In this document: one piece after another, positions 37,699-47,269 of the stretch
Numbering within the stretch: the stretch's first letter is position 1
Layout: every line of letters starts with the position of its first letter
Assembly (NCBI RefSeq): GCF_006335125.1
Contig: NZ_VDMO01000001.1
Coordinates: forward strand, 124,001 to 188,000
From: Deinococcus radiopugnans ATCC 19172
GTDB lineage: Bacteria; Deinococcota; Deinococci; Deinococcales; Deinococcaceae
Reading direction: 5' to 3'
Length of the DNA stretch: 64,000 nucleotides
Position numbers and translations under genes: made by a program
The notes under the pieces: model-generated
What the model was told of the DNA's origin: nothing
The model's input: only the letters and a program-made list of their open reading frames with translations
Database searches by the model: none

Positions 37699-39297
37699 AT
37701 GAAACGTGCAGACATCATTGAAGCGGCCACTGCGCCGCAACCCTGGGACATTCTGGTGATCGGCGGCGGCGCGTCCGGCCTGGGCACCGCCGTGGAGGCG
37801 GCCACCCGCGGCTACCGCGTCCTGCTGCTGGAATCCCACGACTACGCCAAGGGAACATCGAGCCGCAGCACCAAGCTGGTCCACGGCGGCGTGCGCTACC
37901 TCGCGCAGGGCAACATCTCGCTGGTGCGCGAGGCGCTGCACGAGCGCGGCCTGCTCAAGCGCAACGCGCCGCATCTGGTGCGCGACCAGGGCTTTCTGAT
38001 CGCCGCGTACAAGTGGTGGTCCGCGCCGTTCTACGGCATCGGTCTGAAAATGTACGACCTGCTGGCGGGGAAGCTCAATCTTCAGGCCAGTCGGTACATC
38101 GGGAAGGCCCAGGCCCTGACAAACATTCCCACCCTGAAAAAGGCCGGGCTGGGCGGCGGCATCCTGTATTTCGACGGCCAGTTCGACGACTCCAGGCTGG
38201 CGATCACGCTGCTGCGGACGCTGGAGGACCACGGTGGTGTGGCAGTCAATCATGCGCCGGTGACCGGCCTGCTGATGGACGGCGGCAAGGTCGTCGGCGC
38301 AACCTGGCGCGACCATGAGACCGGCCAGACCCACGAGGCCCGCGCCAGGGTTGTGGTGAATGCCACCGGCGTGTTCGTGGACGATCTGCGGCGCATGGAA
38401 GACCCGAAGGTCAAGCCCATGCTCTCGCCCAGCCAGGGGGTGCACGTGGTGGTGGACCGCCGCTTCCTGCCTGGCGAAAGTGCGCTGATGATTCCGCGCA
38501 CCGACGACGGGCGGGTGCTGTTTGCCGTTCCGTGGCACGACCACGTGGTGATCGGTACCACCGACACGCCCGTCCCTGACGTGGCCTGGGAGCCGCGCGC
38601 CCTGCCCGAGGAAGTGGACTTCATTCTCAAGACGGCGGCGCAGTACCTTTCTCCCGCCCCCACCCGCGCGGACGTGCGCAGCGTCTACGCCGGGCTGCGC
38701 CCGCTGGTCAAGGCGGCCGAGGGCACCGATACCAAGGCCCTGTCGCGCGATCACGTCATCCGCATTTCGGCGGGCGGCATGCTCACGCTGACCGGGGGCA
38801 AGTGGACCACCTACCGCCGCATGGGCGCCGACGCTGTGACCCGCGCCGCCGAGCTGGCCGGTCTGCCCCGGCGCATGAGCCTGACCGAGGGCCTGAAACT
38901 GCACGGGGCCACGGCCGAGGCGCTGGACGAACCCTGGAAGGTCTACGGCACCGACGCCGAACGCATTCAAGCCATGCCCGGCGCGTCGGTGTTGCTGCAC
39001 CCCGAACTGCCGTATTCGGAGGCCGAGGTGCGCTGGGCCGTTCAGCAGGAGCAGGCCCGCACCGTGGAGGACGTGCTGGCCCGCCGCACCCGCGCCCTGC
39101 TGCTGAATGCCCAGGCCAGCGCCGAGGCCGCGCCGCGCGTGGCCGCCCTCATAGCCGAGGAACTGGGGCAGGATGAAGCGTGGCAGGCCGCACAGGTGAA
39201 GGCCTATCAGGCGCTGGCGGCGGGGTACAGGCTGCCCGGCGGCGTTCTTCCTGCGGATTCGGAAGGCCGGAAAGAGCTGGAAACCCTCCCGGCCTGA
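37699..39297 (+). CDS. glpD: Glycerol-3-phosphate dehydrogenase (FAD)
   Basis: 532 residues. ILVIGGGASGLGTAVEAATRG is the FAD-binding start, followed by KGTSSRSTKLVHGGVRYL, a GlpD signature, VVNATGVFVDDLRR, IPRTDDGRVLFAVPW and GGKWTTYRRMG. The C-terminal helical cap is present. It oxidises glycerol 3-phosphate to DHAP at the inner membrane face, passing electrons to quinone. ATG 37699 follows AAAGGAAG and is preferred over an upstream frame that runs through the operators. Confidence 0.95.
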   Translation: MKRADIIEAATAPQPWDILVIGGGASGLGTAVEAATRGYRVLLLESHDYAKGTSSRSTKLVHGGVRYLAQGNISLVREALHERGLLKRNAPHLVRDQGFLIAAYKWWSAPFYGIGLKMYDLLAGKLNLQASRYIGKAQALTNIPTLKKAGLGGGILYFDGQFDDSRLAITLLRTLEDHGGVAVNHAPVTGLLMDGGKVVGATWRDHETGQTHEARARVVVNATGVFVDDLRRMEDPKVKPMLSPSQGVHVVVDRRFLPGESALMIPRTDDGRVLFAVPWHDHVVIGTTDTPVPDVAWEPRALPEEVDFILKTAAQYLSPAPTRADVRSVYAGLRPLVKAAEGTDTKALSRDHVIRISAGGMLTLTGGKWTTYRRMGADAVTRAAELAGLPRRMSLTEGLKLHGATAEALDEPWKVYGTDAERIQAMPGASVLLHPELPYSEAEVRWAVQQEQARTVEDVLARRTRALLLNAQASAEAAPRVAALIAEELGQDEAWQAAQVKAYQALAAGYRLPGGVLPADSEGRKELETLPA

Positions 39298-39517
39298 GGT
39301 CGCAGTGAGCCGCTGGGAGCACAGGCTCCGGTCGGCCCTGGCCCTTCAATCGTCGGCAGCAGCGCACAGCAAACCAGAGAACCAGGATCGAAGAAGCTTC
39401 GGAATTATCGTCTGACAGCGTGTGGATCCGCGCCTCTCCTCATACGAAAGGAACGGGTGGACAGCGCGACGCAAATATGCGTGCCGTCCTCCAAAGACGA
39501 TGATAATTTGAGAGGCG

Positions 39518-40720
39518 ATGTACGACACTCCACTTTTCGCACTTGTGGGCTTTGCTGTCGCGATAGCAGTGGCTCTTTACTTCACCCGACAAAGTCTATT
39601 TTTTCGTGACTACTATAGAAACAGTCCGCCGCTGATTCATAACATAGAGGGCATACGCGGCTATCTCGCGTTTGCTGTTTTCCTTCATCACGCACTAATT
39701 ACAATTATCTACTTCAGGACCGACAACTGGTCTGACACAAATTCGCGCCTCTATAACCATTTCGGAACTACCAGTGTCGGTATATTTTTTATTATAACCG
39801 CTTTTCTATTTTGGGGACAAGCCCTGGATAAACGTGGGCGCTTTAATGTACCGAAATACTTAGAAAGGCGCGTCCTTAGGATCGCGCCCCTCTACCTTTT
39901 TGCAACCACAATTGTAATGATCATCACTGCCATTTCAACTGGGTTTACATTGCACGAGCCTGTGCAGAAAGTGGTCTTGGAGATTGCACAGTGGTATGGC
40001 CTGGGCGCCCTCAATCGACCTGACATTAATGGCTTTCCATCCTGGCAAGTGGTCTCCGGCGTCTATTGGACCTTAGGGTACGAATGGAAATTCTATCTGG
40101 CACTCCCCATTATGATGGTGGTGTTGCGCTACAAAAACGGTGCGTTTATCACTGCCGTAGCTTGCTTATTCGTTCTTTTTGCAGGGGTTCTTGGCGTGCC
40201 GATTACCACAGTTATTCCTCTCTTTCTCGGTGGAATGATTTCGGCGACCGTCTGGCGCTCCCGTCAGTTTCAGGAATGGCAGCCTCCTAATTATCTCCCA
40301 CAAATAATCGCGCTAGTAGCCCTGTCCGCAGAGGGAATCCTGTTTGCATCGGCGTACGGCCCCACCCAGGTCATCCTTCTGACCGTGTTTTTTTTGGCCT
40401 TGTTGAAGACCCCTGGCACGTCTGTTCTGGGACGTGTGCTGCGTTGGCCTGCGTCTCAGGCACTTGGTTTGGCGAGCTACAGCATTTATATCCTGCATGG
40501 CATTATTCTCTATGTCCTCTCCAGAGCTGTTAACGTAGTAACTCGATTTGATTCGCTTCCCTGGTGGGGCTACTCACTCTGGATTCTTATTCTCGCCGTT
40601 ATCGTAGTATCTACAAGCCTGACCACATTTCACTATATTGAGTTTCCCTTTTTCAAAAAGGGACGCAAAGTTCTTCTCCAAAAGAATGTATCTGCTCAAG
40701 TAGAACCCCTGCAGAAGTGA
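39518..40720 (+). CDS. Membrane acyltransferase family 3 (OafA/YrhL-like), low GC
   Basis: 400 residues with about ten hydrophobic helices. It has the acyltransferase-3 opening HNIEGIRGYLAFAVFLHHAL with an early catalytic-type histidine, then VGIFFIITAFLFW and YLERRVLRIAPLYLF. Such proteins O-acylate polysaccharides, glycans or lipids at the membrane. GAGAGG lies just before the ATG. Base composition is far lower than the neighbours (about 40-50% GC in sampled lines) and AT-ending codons are common, which points to horizontal acquisition. No other glycan genes are adjacent. Confidence 0.88.
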   Translation: MYDTPLFALVGFAVAIAVALYFTRQSLFFRDYYRNSPPLIHNIEGIRGYLAFAVFLHHALITIIYFRTDNWSDTNSRLYNHFGTTSVGIFFIITAFLFWGQALDKRGRFNVPKYLERRVLRIAPLYLFATTIVMIITAISTGFTLHEPVQKVVLEIAQWYGLGALNRPDINGFPSWQVVSGVYWTLGYEWKFYLALPIMMVVLRYKNGAFITAVACLFVLFAGVLGVPITTVIPLFLGGMISATVWRSRQFQEWQPPNYLPQIIALVALSAEGILFASAYGPTQVILLTVFFLALLKTPGTSVLGRVLRWPASQALGLASYSIYILHGIILYVLSRAVNVVTRFDSLPWWGYSLWILILAVIVVSTSLTTFHYIEFPFFKKGRKVLLQKNVSAQVEPLQK

Positions 40721-40867
40721 CTCTTAGGCGTGGGCGCGCTGGACGTCAAGGTCTACGGCGAACACTGGCTGTTTCAGTTTGACTACAGAGCGTTACAATG
40801 TCCTGGCGTGGCTGCAGTCGGTGGATGGCCTGTCTATTATGCCATTCCGCCCCAATGCCTCCATTGA
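40721..40867 (+). pseudogene. Possible gene fragment after the acyltransferase
   Basis: In the acyltransferase frame, past its TGA, a further stop-free stretch reads LGVGALDVKVYGEHWLFQFD and on to a stop at 40865-40867. It lacks a start codon of its own with a ribosome site. It looks protein-like but short, and could be the tail of a gene displaced by the low-GC island. It may equally be noncoding. Confidence 0.2.
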
Positions 40868-40975
40868 CTTGATCCTCGAGCTGATCGAACGTGGGTTGAA
40901 ACTCAGGTGTCCCGGTGTCTTGTACACCCAACCGCGCCAGCCCGCTAGACTGCCTCCACCCCAGGAGGTTTCCCC

Positions 40976-42256
<1,281 letters not shown>

Positions 42257-42263
42257 ACGCGCC

Positions 42264-42905
42264 TTGGGCCGTCCGCTGATCCGTCCGGTGCGGCCCGCCG
42301 ATGAAACGCGGCTGGGCGAGATTGCGTACCGGACTGGATTTTTCGGAGAAAGCGCCGGACTCTATTTCCCGGACGCGCAGCTGTTCGCCGACCTGTGGAT
42401 GCGGGCCTACTTCCGCCTGCCGGGCGCGGTGGGGTTCGCAGCTCAGGTGGACGGCGAGGTGATCGGTTACATCGTCGGCGCGGTGGACGAGGCCGCCTAC
42501 CGGCGGGCCGTTGCGCGGGTGGTGGGCGGCACGGCGCTGCCCGGCCTGCTGACCCGGCGCTACACCCGGCCCTGGGAGGCCCTGCCCTATCTGATCCGCA
42601 GCCTGCGTTTTCCCTCACCGCACGCGTCTGAGACGGATTTTCCGGCCCACCTGCACCTGAACCTGCTGCCCCAGTCGCGGGGGCTGGGACTGGGGCGCGG
42701 ACTGCTGCGGGCGTTTCTGGAGCGGCTCGGAGAGCTGAACGTGCCCGGCGTTCAACTGTCCACCACCGATCAGAACGTCGCGGCGCTGGGGTTGTACGAG
42801 GCGGCCGGATTCCGCGTGGCCGCCTCGAAGGAATCTGGGCTGTGGACGCCGTGGCTGGGGCACCCGGCGCGGCAGCTGTGCTTGGTTCGGCGCATCGGCC
42901 ACTGA
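42264..42905 (+). CDS. GNAT-family N-acetyltransferase
   Basis: 213 residues. IRPVRPADETRLGEIAYRTG starts a GNAT fold; the acetyl-CoA motif A is LHLNLLPQSRGLGLGRGLLRAFL, followed by LSTTDQNVAALGLYEAAGFRV. Acceptor substrate unknown. The TTG start lies 7 bp past the paaK stop, so the genes are probably co-transcribed. It converges on the FAD oxidoreductase gene with a 5-bp gap. Confidence 0.82.
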   Translation: MGRPLIRPVRPADETRLGEIAYRTGFFGESAGLYFPDAQLFADLWMRAYFRLPGAVGFAAQVDGEVIGYIVGAVDEAAYRRAVARVVGGTALPGLLTRRYTRPWEALPYLIRSLRFPSPHASETDFPAHLHLNLLPQSRGLGLGRGLLRAFLERLGELNVPGVQLSTTDQNVAALGLYEAAGFRVAASKESGLWTPWLGHPARQLCLVRRIGH

Positions 42906-42910
42906 CCGCG

Positions 42911-44047
42911 CTACACCTGCAGGTCCACCCTCCGCACGGCTGTGCCGTCAAAACGCTCCATCCCCAGCGGCGAGACATCGATAAACGGGGTCTCGCCCAC
43001 CGCAATCTGGGCCATCACGCGGCCTGTGGCGGCGGCCTGCATCACGCCGTGGCCGGAGAAGCCGCAGGCGTTGAGCCAGCCGTCCACGCCCGGCATGCGG
43101 CCCACCACCGGAAAGCCGTCCGGGGTCAGTTCGTAGTAGCCCCACCAGCTGGCGTTGCGGTCCAGCGAGGCCGCTTCCAGCCACGGCCAGCGCGTCAGTG
43201 CCAGTTCCAGGGTGGGGTCCAGCCAGTCCCAGTTCAGGCCCTCCCGCCAGCCGGTGTCCAGCGGGTCCGCCCGGCCAAAGATCAGGCGCTCGCCTTCCGA
43301 GCGCAGGTAGACGCCGCTGCCCAGGTCAAAGGTCATCGGCACGGGGCGCGGCAGCGTCAGCGGACCGGTGCAGAAGACCATGCGGCGGGCCGGCTGAACG
43401 GGAATGTCCAGGCCAGCCAGCCGCCCCACCTCACCGGACCACGCGCCAGCGGCATTGAGAAGTTGCGGGGCTTCAAAGGTTCCGCCCGGTGTCTGGACGT
43501 GCCAGACTTCACCCACCCGCTCAAGACCTGTCACGGGGGTGTCCAGCAGCACCCGCGCCCCGACCTCGCGCGCCAGCCGCACGTATTCGTGGTTGAGGCT
43601 GTGGGCGTCCACCTTGCCGTCGGTGGGACAGTAGCTGCAGCCGCCCAGGCCCGCCGTGTCGAAGGTGGCGTACCGCTGCGCCTCGTCGGGGGTCAGGGCC
43701 TCGGAAGGAATGCCCAGACGCTGTTGCAGGGTTACGGCCTCGCGGTGCTCGGGCCAGCCTGCCTCGGGGATCAGCATCAGGTAGCCCTCGGCGCGGTATC
43801 CGGACCCCGGCATGGCGGCGTACTCCGCGATGCTCTCGCGCGACAGCAGTATGTTGGTTTCGTTGTGGAACTGCGCCCGGACGCCCGCCACGCTGCGGCC
43901 GGTGGAACCGCTGGCCGGGCGGTCTTTGTCCAGCACCACCACCTTCAGGCCGCGTTGCGCCAGTCGGTAGGCACTGGCCGCGCCGATGATCCCAGCGCCG
44001 ATCACCACGATGTCGGCGCTGTGCGGGCTGAAGAGGGGCGCGCTCAC
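42911..44047 (-). CDS. FAD-dependent oxidoreductase, DAO / sarcosine oxidase beta-like
   Basis: 378 residues. The N-terminal ADIVVIGAGIIGAASAYRLA is the FAD-binding motif, and GSTGRSVAGVRAQF, NAAGAWSGEVGRLAG and the C-terminal NACGFSGHGVMQAAATGR match the D-amino acid oxidase/sarcosine oxidase family. It probably oxidises a secondary or primary amine of an amino acid. Its ATG overlaps the SDR stop by 4 bp, placing it last in an operon with 5-oxoprolinase subunits; proline, oxoproline or N-methyl amino acid metabolism is suggested by that context. Confidence 0.85.
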   Translation of the reverse strand: MSAPLFSPHSADIVVIGAGIIGAASAYRLAQRGLKVVVLDKDRPASGSTGRSVAGVRAQFHNETNILLSRESIAEYAAMPGSGYRAEGYLMLIPEAGWPEHREAVTLQQRLGIPSEALTPDEAQRYATFDTAGLGGCSYCPTDGKVDAHSLNHEYVRLAREVGARVLLDTPVTGLERVGEVWHVQTPGGTFEAPQLLNAAGAWSGEVGRLAGLDIPVQPARRMVFCTGPLTLPRPVPMTFDLGSGVYLRSEGERLIFGRADPLDTGWREGLNWDWLDPTLELALTRWPWLEAASLDRNASWWGYYELTPDGFPVVGRMPGVDGWLNACGFSGHGVMQAAATGRVMAQIAVGETPFIDVSPLGMERFDGTAVRRVDLQV

Positions 44048-44859
44048 GCCAGATCCGCCTCGATCACCGGAAAGCCCTCCACGGGGTACGTGTCCACGTT
44101 GGCCGAGCGCTGCTGCGCCAGCACGCCGCCGTCCACGCTGATGAACTGTCCGGTGATGTACGAGGCGTCGTCGGACGCCAGGAACAGCGCCGCCCCGGTC
44201 ATGTCCTCGGCCACACCATAGCGGCCCAGCGGCACGGTCTTCTCGCGTTCGCGCAGCTGCTCCTCGGTCAGGCCGTAGGTGTTGATGAAGCCCGGCACCA
44301 CGCCGCAGACGCGAATGCCGTAAGGCGCGAGATCAAGGGCCATCGAGCGGGTCATGGCCTCGATGCCGCCCTTGGTGGCGTCGTAGGCAACGTTGCCCCG
44401 GTGGGCGCGGGTGGCCCCGCCGGAAGAGGTGGTCAAGATGACACCCTTACGCCGCCGCGCCATAATCTTTGCTGCCCGCTGGGAACAGAGAAACACGCTC
44501 TTGAGGTTGACCTTCTGAATTCGGTCCCACCACGCCTCGTCCGCCTCCAGGAAATGGCAGGTGGTGTCGATTAAAGCGGCGTTGTTGTACAGCACGTCCA
44601 CGTGGCCGAATTCGCTCTCAGTTTTGCGGAACATGGCGTCCACCGCCGCCGCGTCGGACACGTCGGCGGGCACCGCCAGCGCCGCGCCGCCCGCCGACGT
44701 GATCTCGTCCACCACGGCCTGAACCATCTCCGGCTTGATGTCGTTGACGGCCACCCTGGCGCCTTCGGAAGCAAAGCGCAGGGCCACCGCCCGCCCGATG
44801 CCACCGCCCGCGCCGGTGATGAGGACAGTTTTTTCGCTGAAGCGTTGTGGGTTCGTCAT
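44044..44859 (-). CDS. Short-chain dehydrogenase/reductase
   Basis: 271 residues, classical SDR. The NAD(P) motif is LITGAGGGIGRAVALRFA; VLYNNAALID carries the NNA element; TTSSGG supplies the serine and YDATKGG the tyrosine-lysine pair. The C-terminal end ITGQFISVDGG is typical. Cofactor preference and substrate are not fixed, though acidic residues after strand 2 (VNDIKPE) lean towards NAD. It lies 35 bp after pxpBC and overlaps the next gene, so it belongs to the oxoproline operon. Confidence 0.87.
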   Translation of the reverse strand: MTNPQRFSEKTVLITGAGGGIGRAVALRFASEGARVAVNDIKPEMVQAVVDEITSAGGAALAVPADVSDAAAVDAMFRKTESEFGHVDVLYNNAALIDTTCHFLEADEAWWDRIQKVNLKSVFLCSQRAAKIMARRRKGVILTTSSGGATRAHRGNVAYDATKGGIEAMTRSMALDLAPYGIRVCGVVPGFINTYGLTEEQLREREKTVPLGRYGVAEDMTGAALFLASDDASYITGQFISVDGGVLAQQRSANVDTYPVEGFPVIEADLA

Positions 44860-44894
44860 GTTTGTTCTCCTGTGGGTGTGTTGAGGTCGGGCGG

Positions 44895-46457
44895 TCAGGT
44901 GGCGGCAGAATCAGCCCAGACGGACCAGCGCCGCGCCCAGTCGTCCGGCGTGCCCGAAAGATCAGGCTGAAACGACACGGCCTGACCGGGCCGCAACTGC
45001 GCCGCGAGCGGCAGGTCTTCCGGATGAACGATGGCCGGCTTATGGTACCCGCCGATGCGCCCCCGGTCCGCGAGCAGGAGAATCGGTTCCCCGGCGGGCG
45101 TGACCTGCACCGCGCCGGGTGGGGTGCCCTCGCTGGTGACCTGCCCGCCCGGAACTTCTGGACCACCCAGGCGCAGGCCCATGCGGTCTGAGCCCATGAC
45201 GCGGAAAGGCGCGCGGCCCAGCGCTCTCAGGGCTTCGGGCGAGGCCTGTGGGCCGGGCCGCAGGCGCAGGGTGACGTGGTGGGGCAGGCCCAACGGAAGG
45301 TTGGCAAAACCGGCAAGGGCCTCCTGCAGGTCCGCCAGGCCCAGCACGTCGCCCGCCCGCAGCGGCCGGCCCACCCGGCCAATCAGGTCCGTGCTGCAAC
45401 TGCCCAGGAACGGCGTGCCCTCGAAGCCGCCCGCCACCGCCAGATACGCCCGCGCGCCGATCTGGGTGGAGGTGAAGCGCAGGGTCTCCCCCGCCCGCAG
45501 CCGAAACCCCTGCTGCATGGGCTGGCCCACGGGTTGCATCCCGAATCCGGCCACGCCCACCACCACGTCCCGCAGGGCGGTCAGCACCGGACCCTTCAGG
45601 GTCAGTTCCAGCAGCGGCGCATCCGGTGCGTTGCCCACCAGACCATTGGCGAAGTGGGCCGAGAGCGAGTCCAGCGGGCCGCTGCGGGCCAGCCCCACCG
45701 ACGCCTGATGCGGGCGGCCCGCGTCCATCAGCAGGTCCAGCAGGCCGGGCTTTTCTACCCGGAACGCGGGCCAGCGCGGTTCGGCGGGCCACGTCTCACG
45801 GACAGTGGGCAGGGGCGGCGTCTCCCCCTGCGAGGGCCGGAAGCGCACGCGGTCCCCCGGCGCGATCAGGAATGGCCGCTCACGGTTGGGATCATAGATC
45901 GTCGTCAGTGCCGTGCCCAGCAGGTTCCAGCCCCCCGGTGAGGGCAAAGGGTAGACGCAGGTCTGGGCATTGGCGACGGCGACAGCGTTGAACGGAACGG
46001 TCGCGCGTGGGGTGGACCGACGCGGCAGCCTCAGGGCTTCAGGCACCTCTCCCAGAAAGGGAAAGCCGGGCGTGAAGCCCACCGCGTAGACGTGATATTC
46101 CGAACCCGAGTGAAGGCGAATCACCTCGGCCTCTGTCAGGCCGGTGCGCGCCGCCACGTCGGGCAGGTCCGGGCCGTCGTAGCGCACGGGCAGTTCGGTC
46201 AGACGGCCCTGAACCTCCGCCGCGCCGTCAACCCCCCGCAGATGGCGCGTCACCCAGCCACGCACCGCCGCGCCGGACACCAGCGATTCATCGTATTCCA
46301 CGAACAGGTTGACGTAGCCGGGACCGAGATCCGTGACCCCCGGCAAAAGATCGGCCCGCAGCGCCCGGTGAAAGGCGTGCAGGCGGGCGTTCTGAGTCAG
46401 GTCCAGCCCTGCCGAGAACTGGACGTAGAACCCGGTGGGACGGGCAGGCCGCCGCAT
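44895..46457 (-). CDS. pxpBC: 5-oxoprolinase subunits PxpB-PxpC fused (KipI-KipA type)
   Basis: 520 residues joining two normally separate subunits. Residues ~1-220 are the KipI/PxpB domain (LGPGYVNLFVEYD, HSGSEYHVYAVGFTPGFPFLG, NLLGTALTTIYDP); residues ~230-520 are the KipA/PxpC biotin-carboxylase-like domain (EKPGLLDLLMDAGRP, GLARSGPLDSLSAHFANGLVGN, DRMGLRLGG, GGYHKPAIV). With PxpA it hydrolyses 5-oxoproline to glutamate using ATP. It abuts pxpA with no gap. Such fusions occur in several bacterial groups. Confidence 0.92.
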   Translation of the reverse strand: MRRPARPTGFYVQFSAGLDLTQNARLHAFHRALRADLLPGVTDLGPGYVNLFVEYDESLVSGAAVRGWVTRHLRGVDGAAEVQGRLTELPVRYDGPDLPDVAARTGLTEAEVIRLHSGSEYHVYAVGFTPGFPFLGEVPEALRLPRRSTPRATVPFNAVAVANAQTCVYPLPSPGGWNLLGTALTTIYDPNRERPFLIAPGDRVRFRPSQGETPPLPTVRETWPAEPRWPAFRVEKPGLLDLLMDAGRPHQASVGLARSGPLDSLSAHFANGLVGNAPDAPLLELTLKGPVLTALRDVVVGVAGFGMQPVGQPMQQGFRLRAGETLRFTSTQIGARAYLAVAGGFEGTPFLGSCSTDLIGRVGRPLRAGDVLGLADLQEALAGFANLPLGLPHHVTLRLRPGPQASPEALRALGRAPFRVMGSDRMGLRLGGPEVPGGQVTSEGTPPGAVQVTPAGEPILLLADRGRIGGYHKPAIVHPEDLPLAAQLRPGQAVSFQPDLSGTPDDWARRWSVWADSAAT

Positions 46458-47231
46458 TCAGACTGGTGCGGCGAAGGTGCGGACCTGCACACCTGCGCCT
46501 TCCAGCGCGTCCCTGACGGCGCGGGCAATCTGCACGGCGTTGGGGTTGTCGCCGTGAATACACAGCGAATCCACGTCAAACTCGAAAAAGCCGCCGTCAA
46601 TCGCCTCGATGCGGCCCTGGGTGGCCATCATCACGGCGCGGCGGGCGGCCTCGGCGGGGTCATGGATGCTGGAGCCGGGCATGGACCGTGGGGCCAGCCG
46701 CCCGTCTTGCAGGTAGGCGCGTTCGGGAAAGGTTTCCAGCACCACCGGCACGCCGAGCCGGCGGGCCTCGGTTTCCAGCAGCGTGGCCGGCAGGACCATC
46801 AACGGCAGCGCCGGATCGAAGTCGCGGGTGGCCCCGGCAATCGCCGCCGCCGTCGGCGCGTGGGTCCAGGCGCGGGTGGACAGCGCGCCGTGGGCCTTGA
46901 CGTGTTGCAGGGCCACCCCAGCGGCCCGCGCCATCCCGGCCAGCGCCGAGATCTGGTACAGCGTGTCGGCGTAGACCTGATCGGGGGCCGCCTCCAGAAT
47001 GCGCCGCCCGAACCCGGGCAGGTCCGGGTAGCTGGGATGCGCGCCGAGGCCCAGCCCGTGCTGCTGCGCCAGCGCCACCGTCCGTTGCATGGTCAGCGGG
47101 TCGCCTGCGTGGAAGCCGCAGGCGACGTTCACGCTGCTCAGCAGGGGAAACAGCCTTGCGTCGTCGCCCAGCGTCCAGGCCCCGTAGGACTCGCCTGCGT
47201 CGGCGTTCAGGTCGATGGAGGTGCGGGTCAT
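46458..47231 (-). CDS. pxpA: 5-oxoprolinase subunit PxpA (LamB/YcsF family)
   Basis: 257 residues. The family start is IDLNADAGESYGAWTLGDD, followed by SVNVACGFHAGDP, GLGLGAHPSYPDLPGFGRR, VKAHGALSTRAW and the closing SLCIHGDNPNAVQIARAVR. PxpA binds the lactam substrate, and PxpBC supplies ATP and completes hydrolysis. It has a TAGCCT box 6 nt upstream on the minus strand, so it is probably leaderless and opens the operon pxpA-pxpBC-SDR-oxidase. Confidence 0.92.
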   Translation of the reverse strand: MTRTSIDLNADAGESYGAWTLGDDARLFPLLSSVNVACGFHAGDPLTMQRTVALAQQHGLGLGAHPSYPDLPGFGRRILEAAPDQVYADTLYQISALAGMARAAGVALQHVKAHGALSTRAWTHAPTAAAIAGATRDFDPALPLMVLPATLLETEARRLGVPVVLETFPERAYLQDGRLAPRSMPGSSIHDPAEAARRAVMMATQGRIEAIDGGFFEFDVDSLCIHGDNPNAVQIARAVRDALEGAGVQVRTFAAPV

Positions 47232-47237
47232 GTGGTC

Positions 47238-47243
47238 AGGCTA
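47238..47243 (-). promoter_or_regulatory. Leaderless -10 box (TAGCCT) for pxpA
   Basis: On the minus strand TAGCCT ends 6 nt before the ATG at 47231, with no Shine-Dalgarno. Confidence 0.55.
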
Positions 47244-47269
47244 GCGGAAAAGGACAGCGGACGGCGCGT

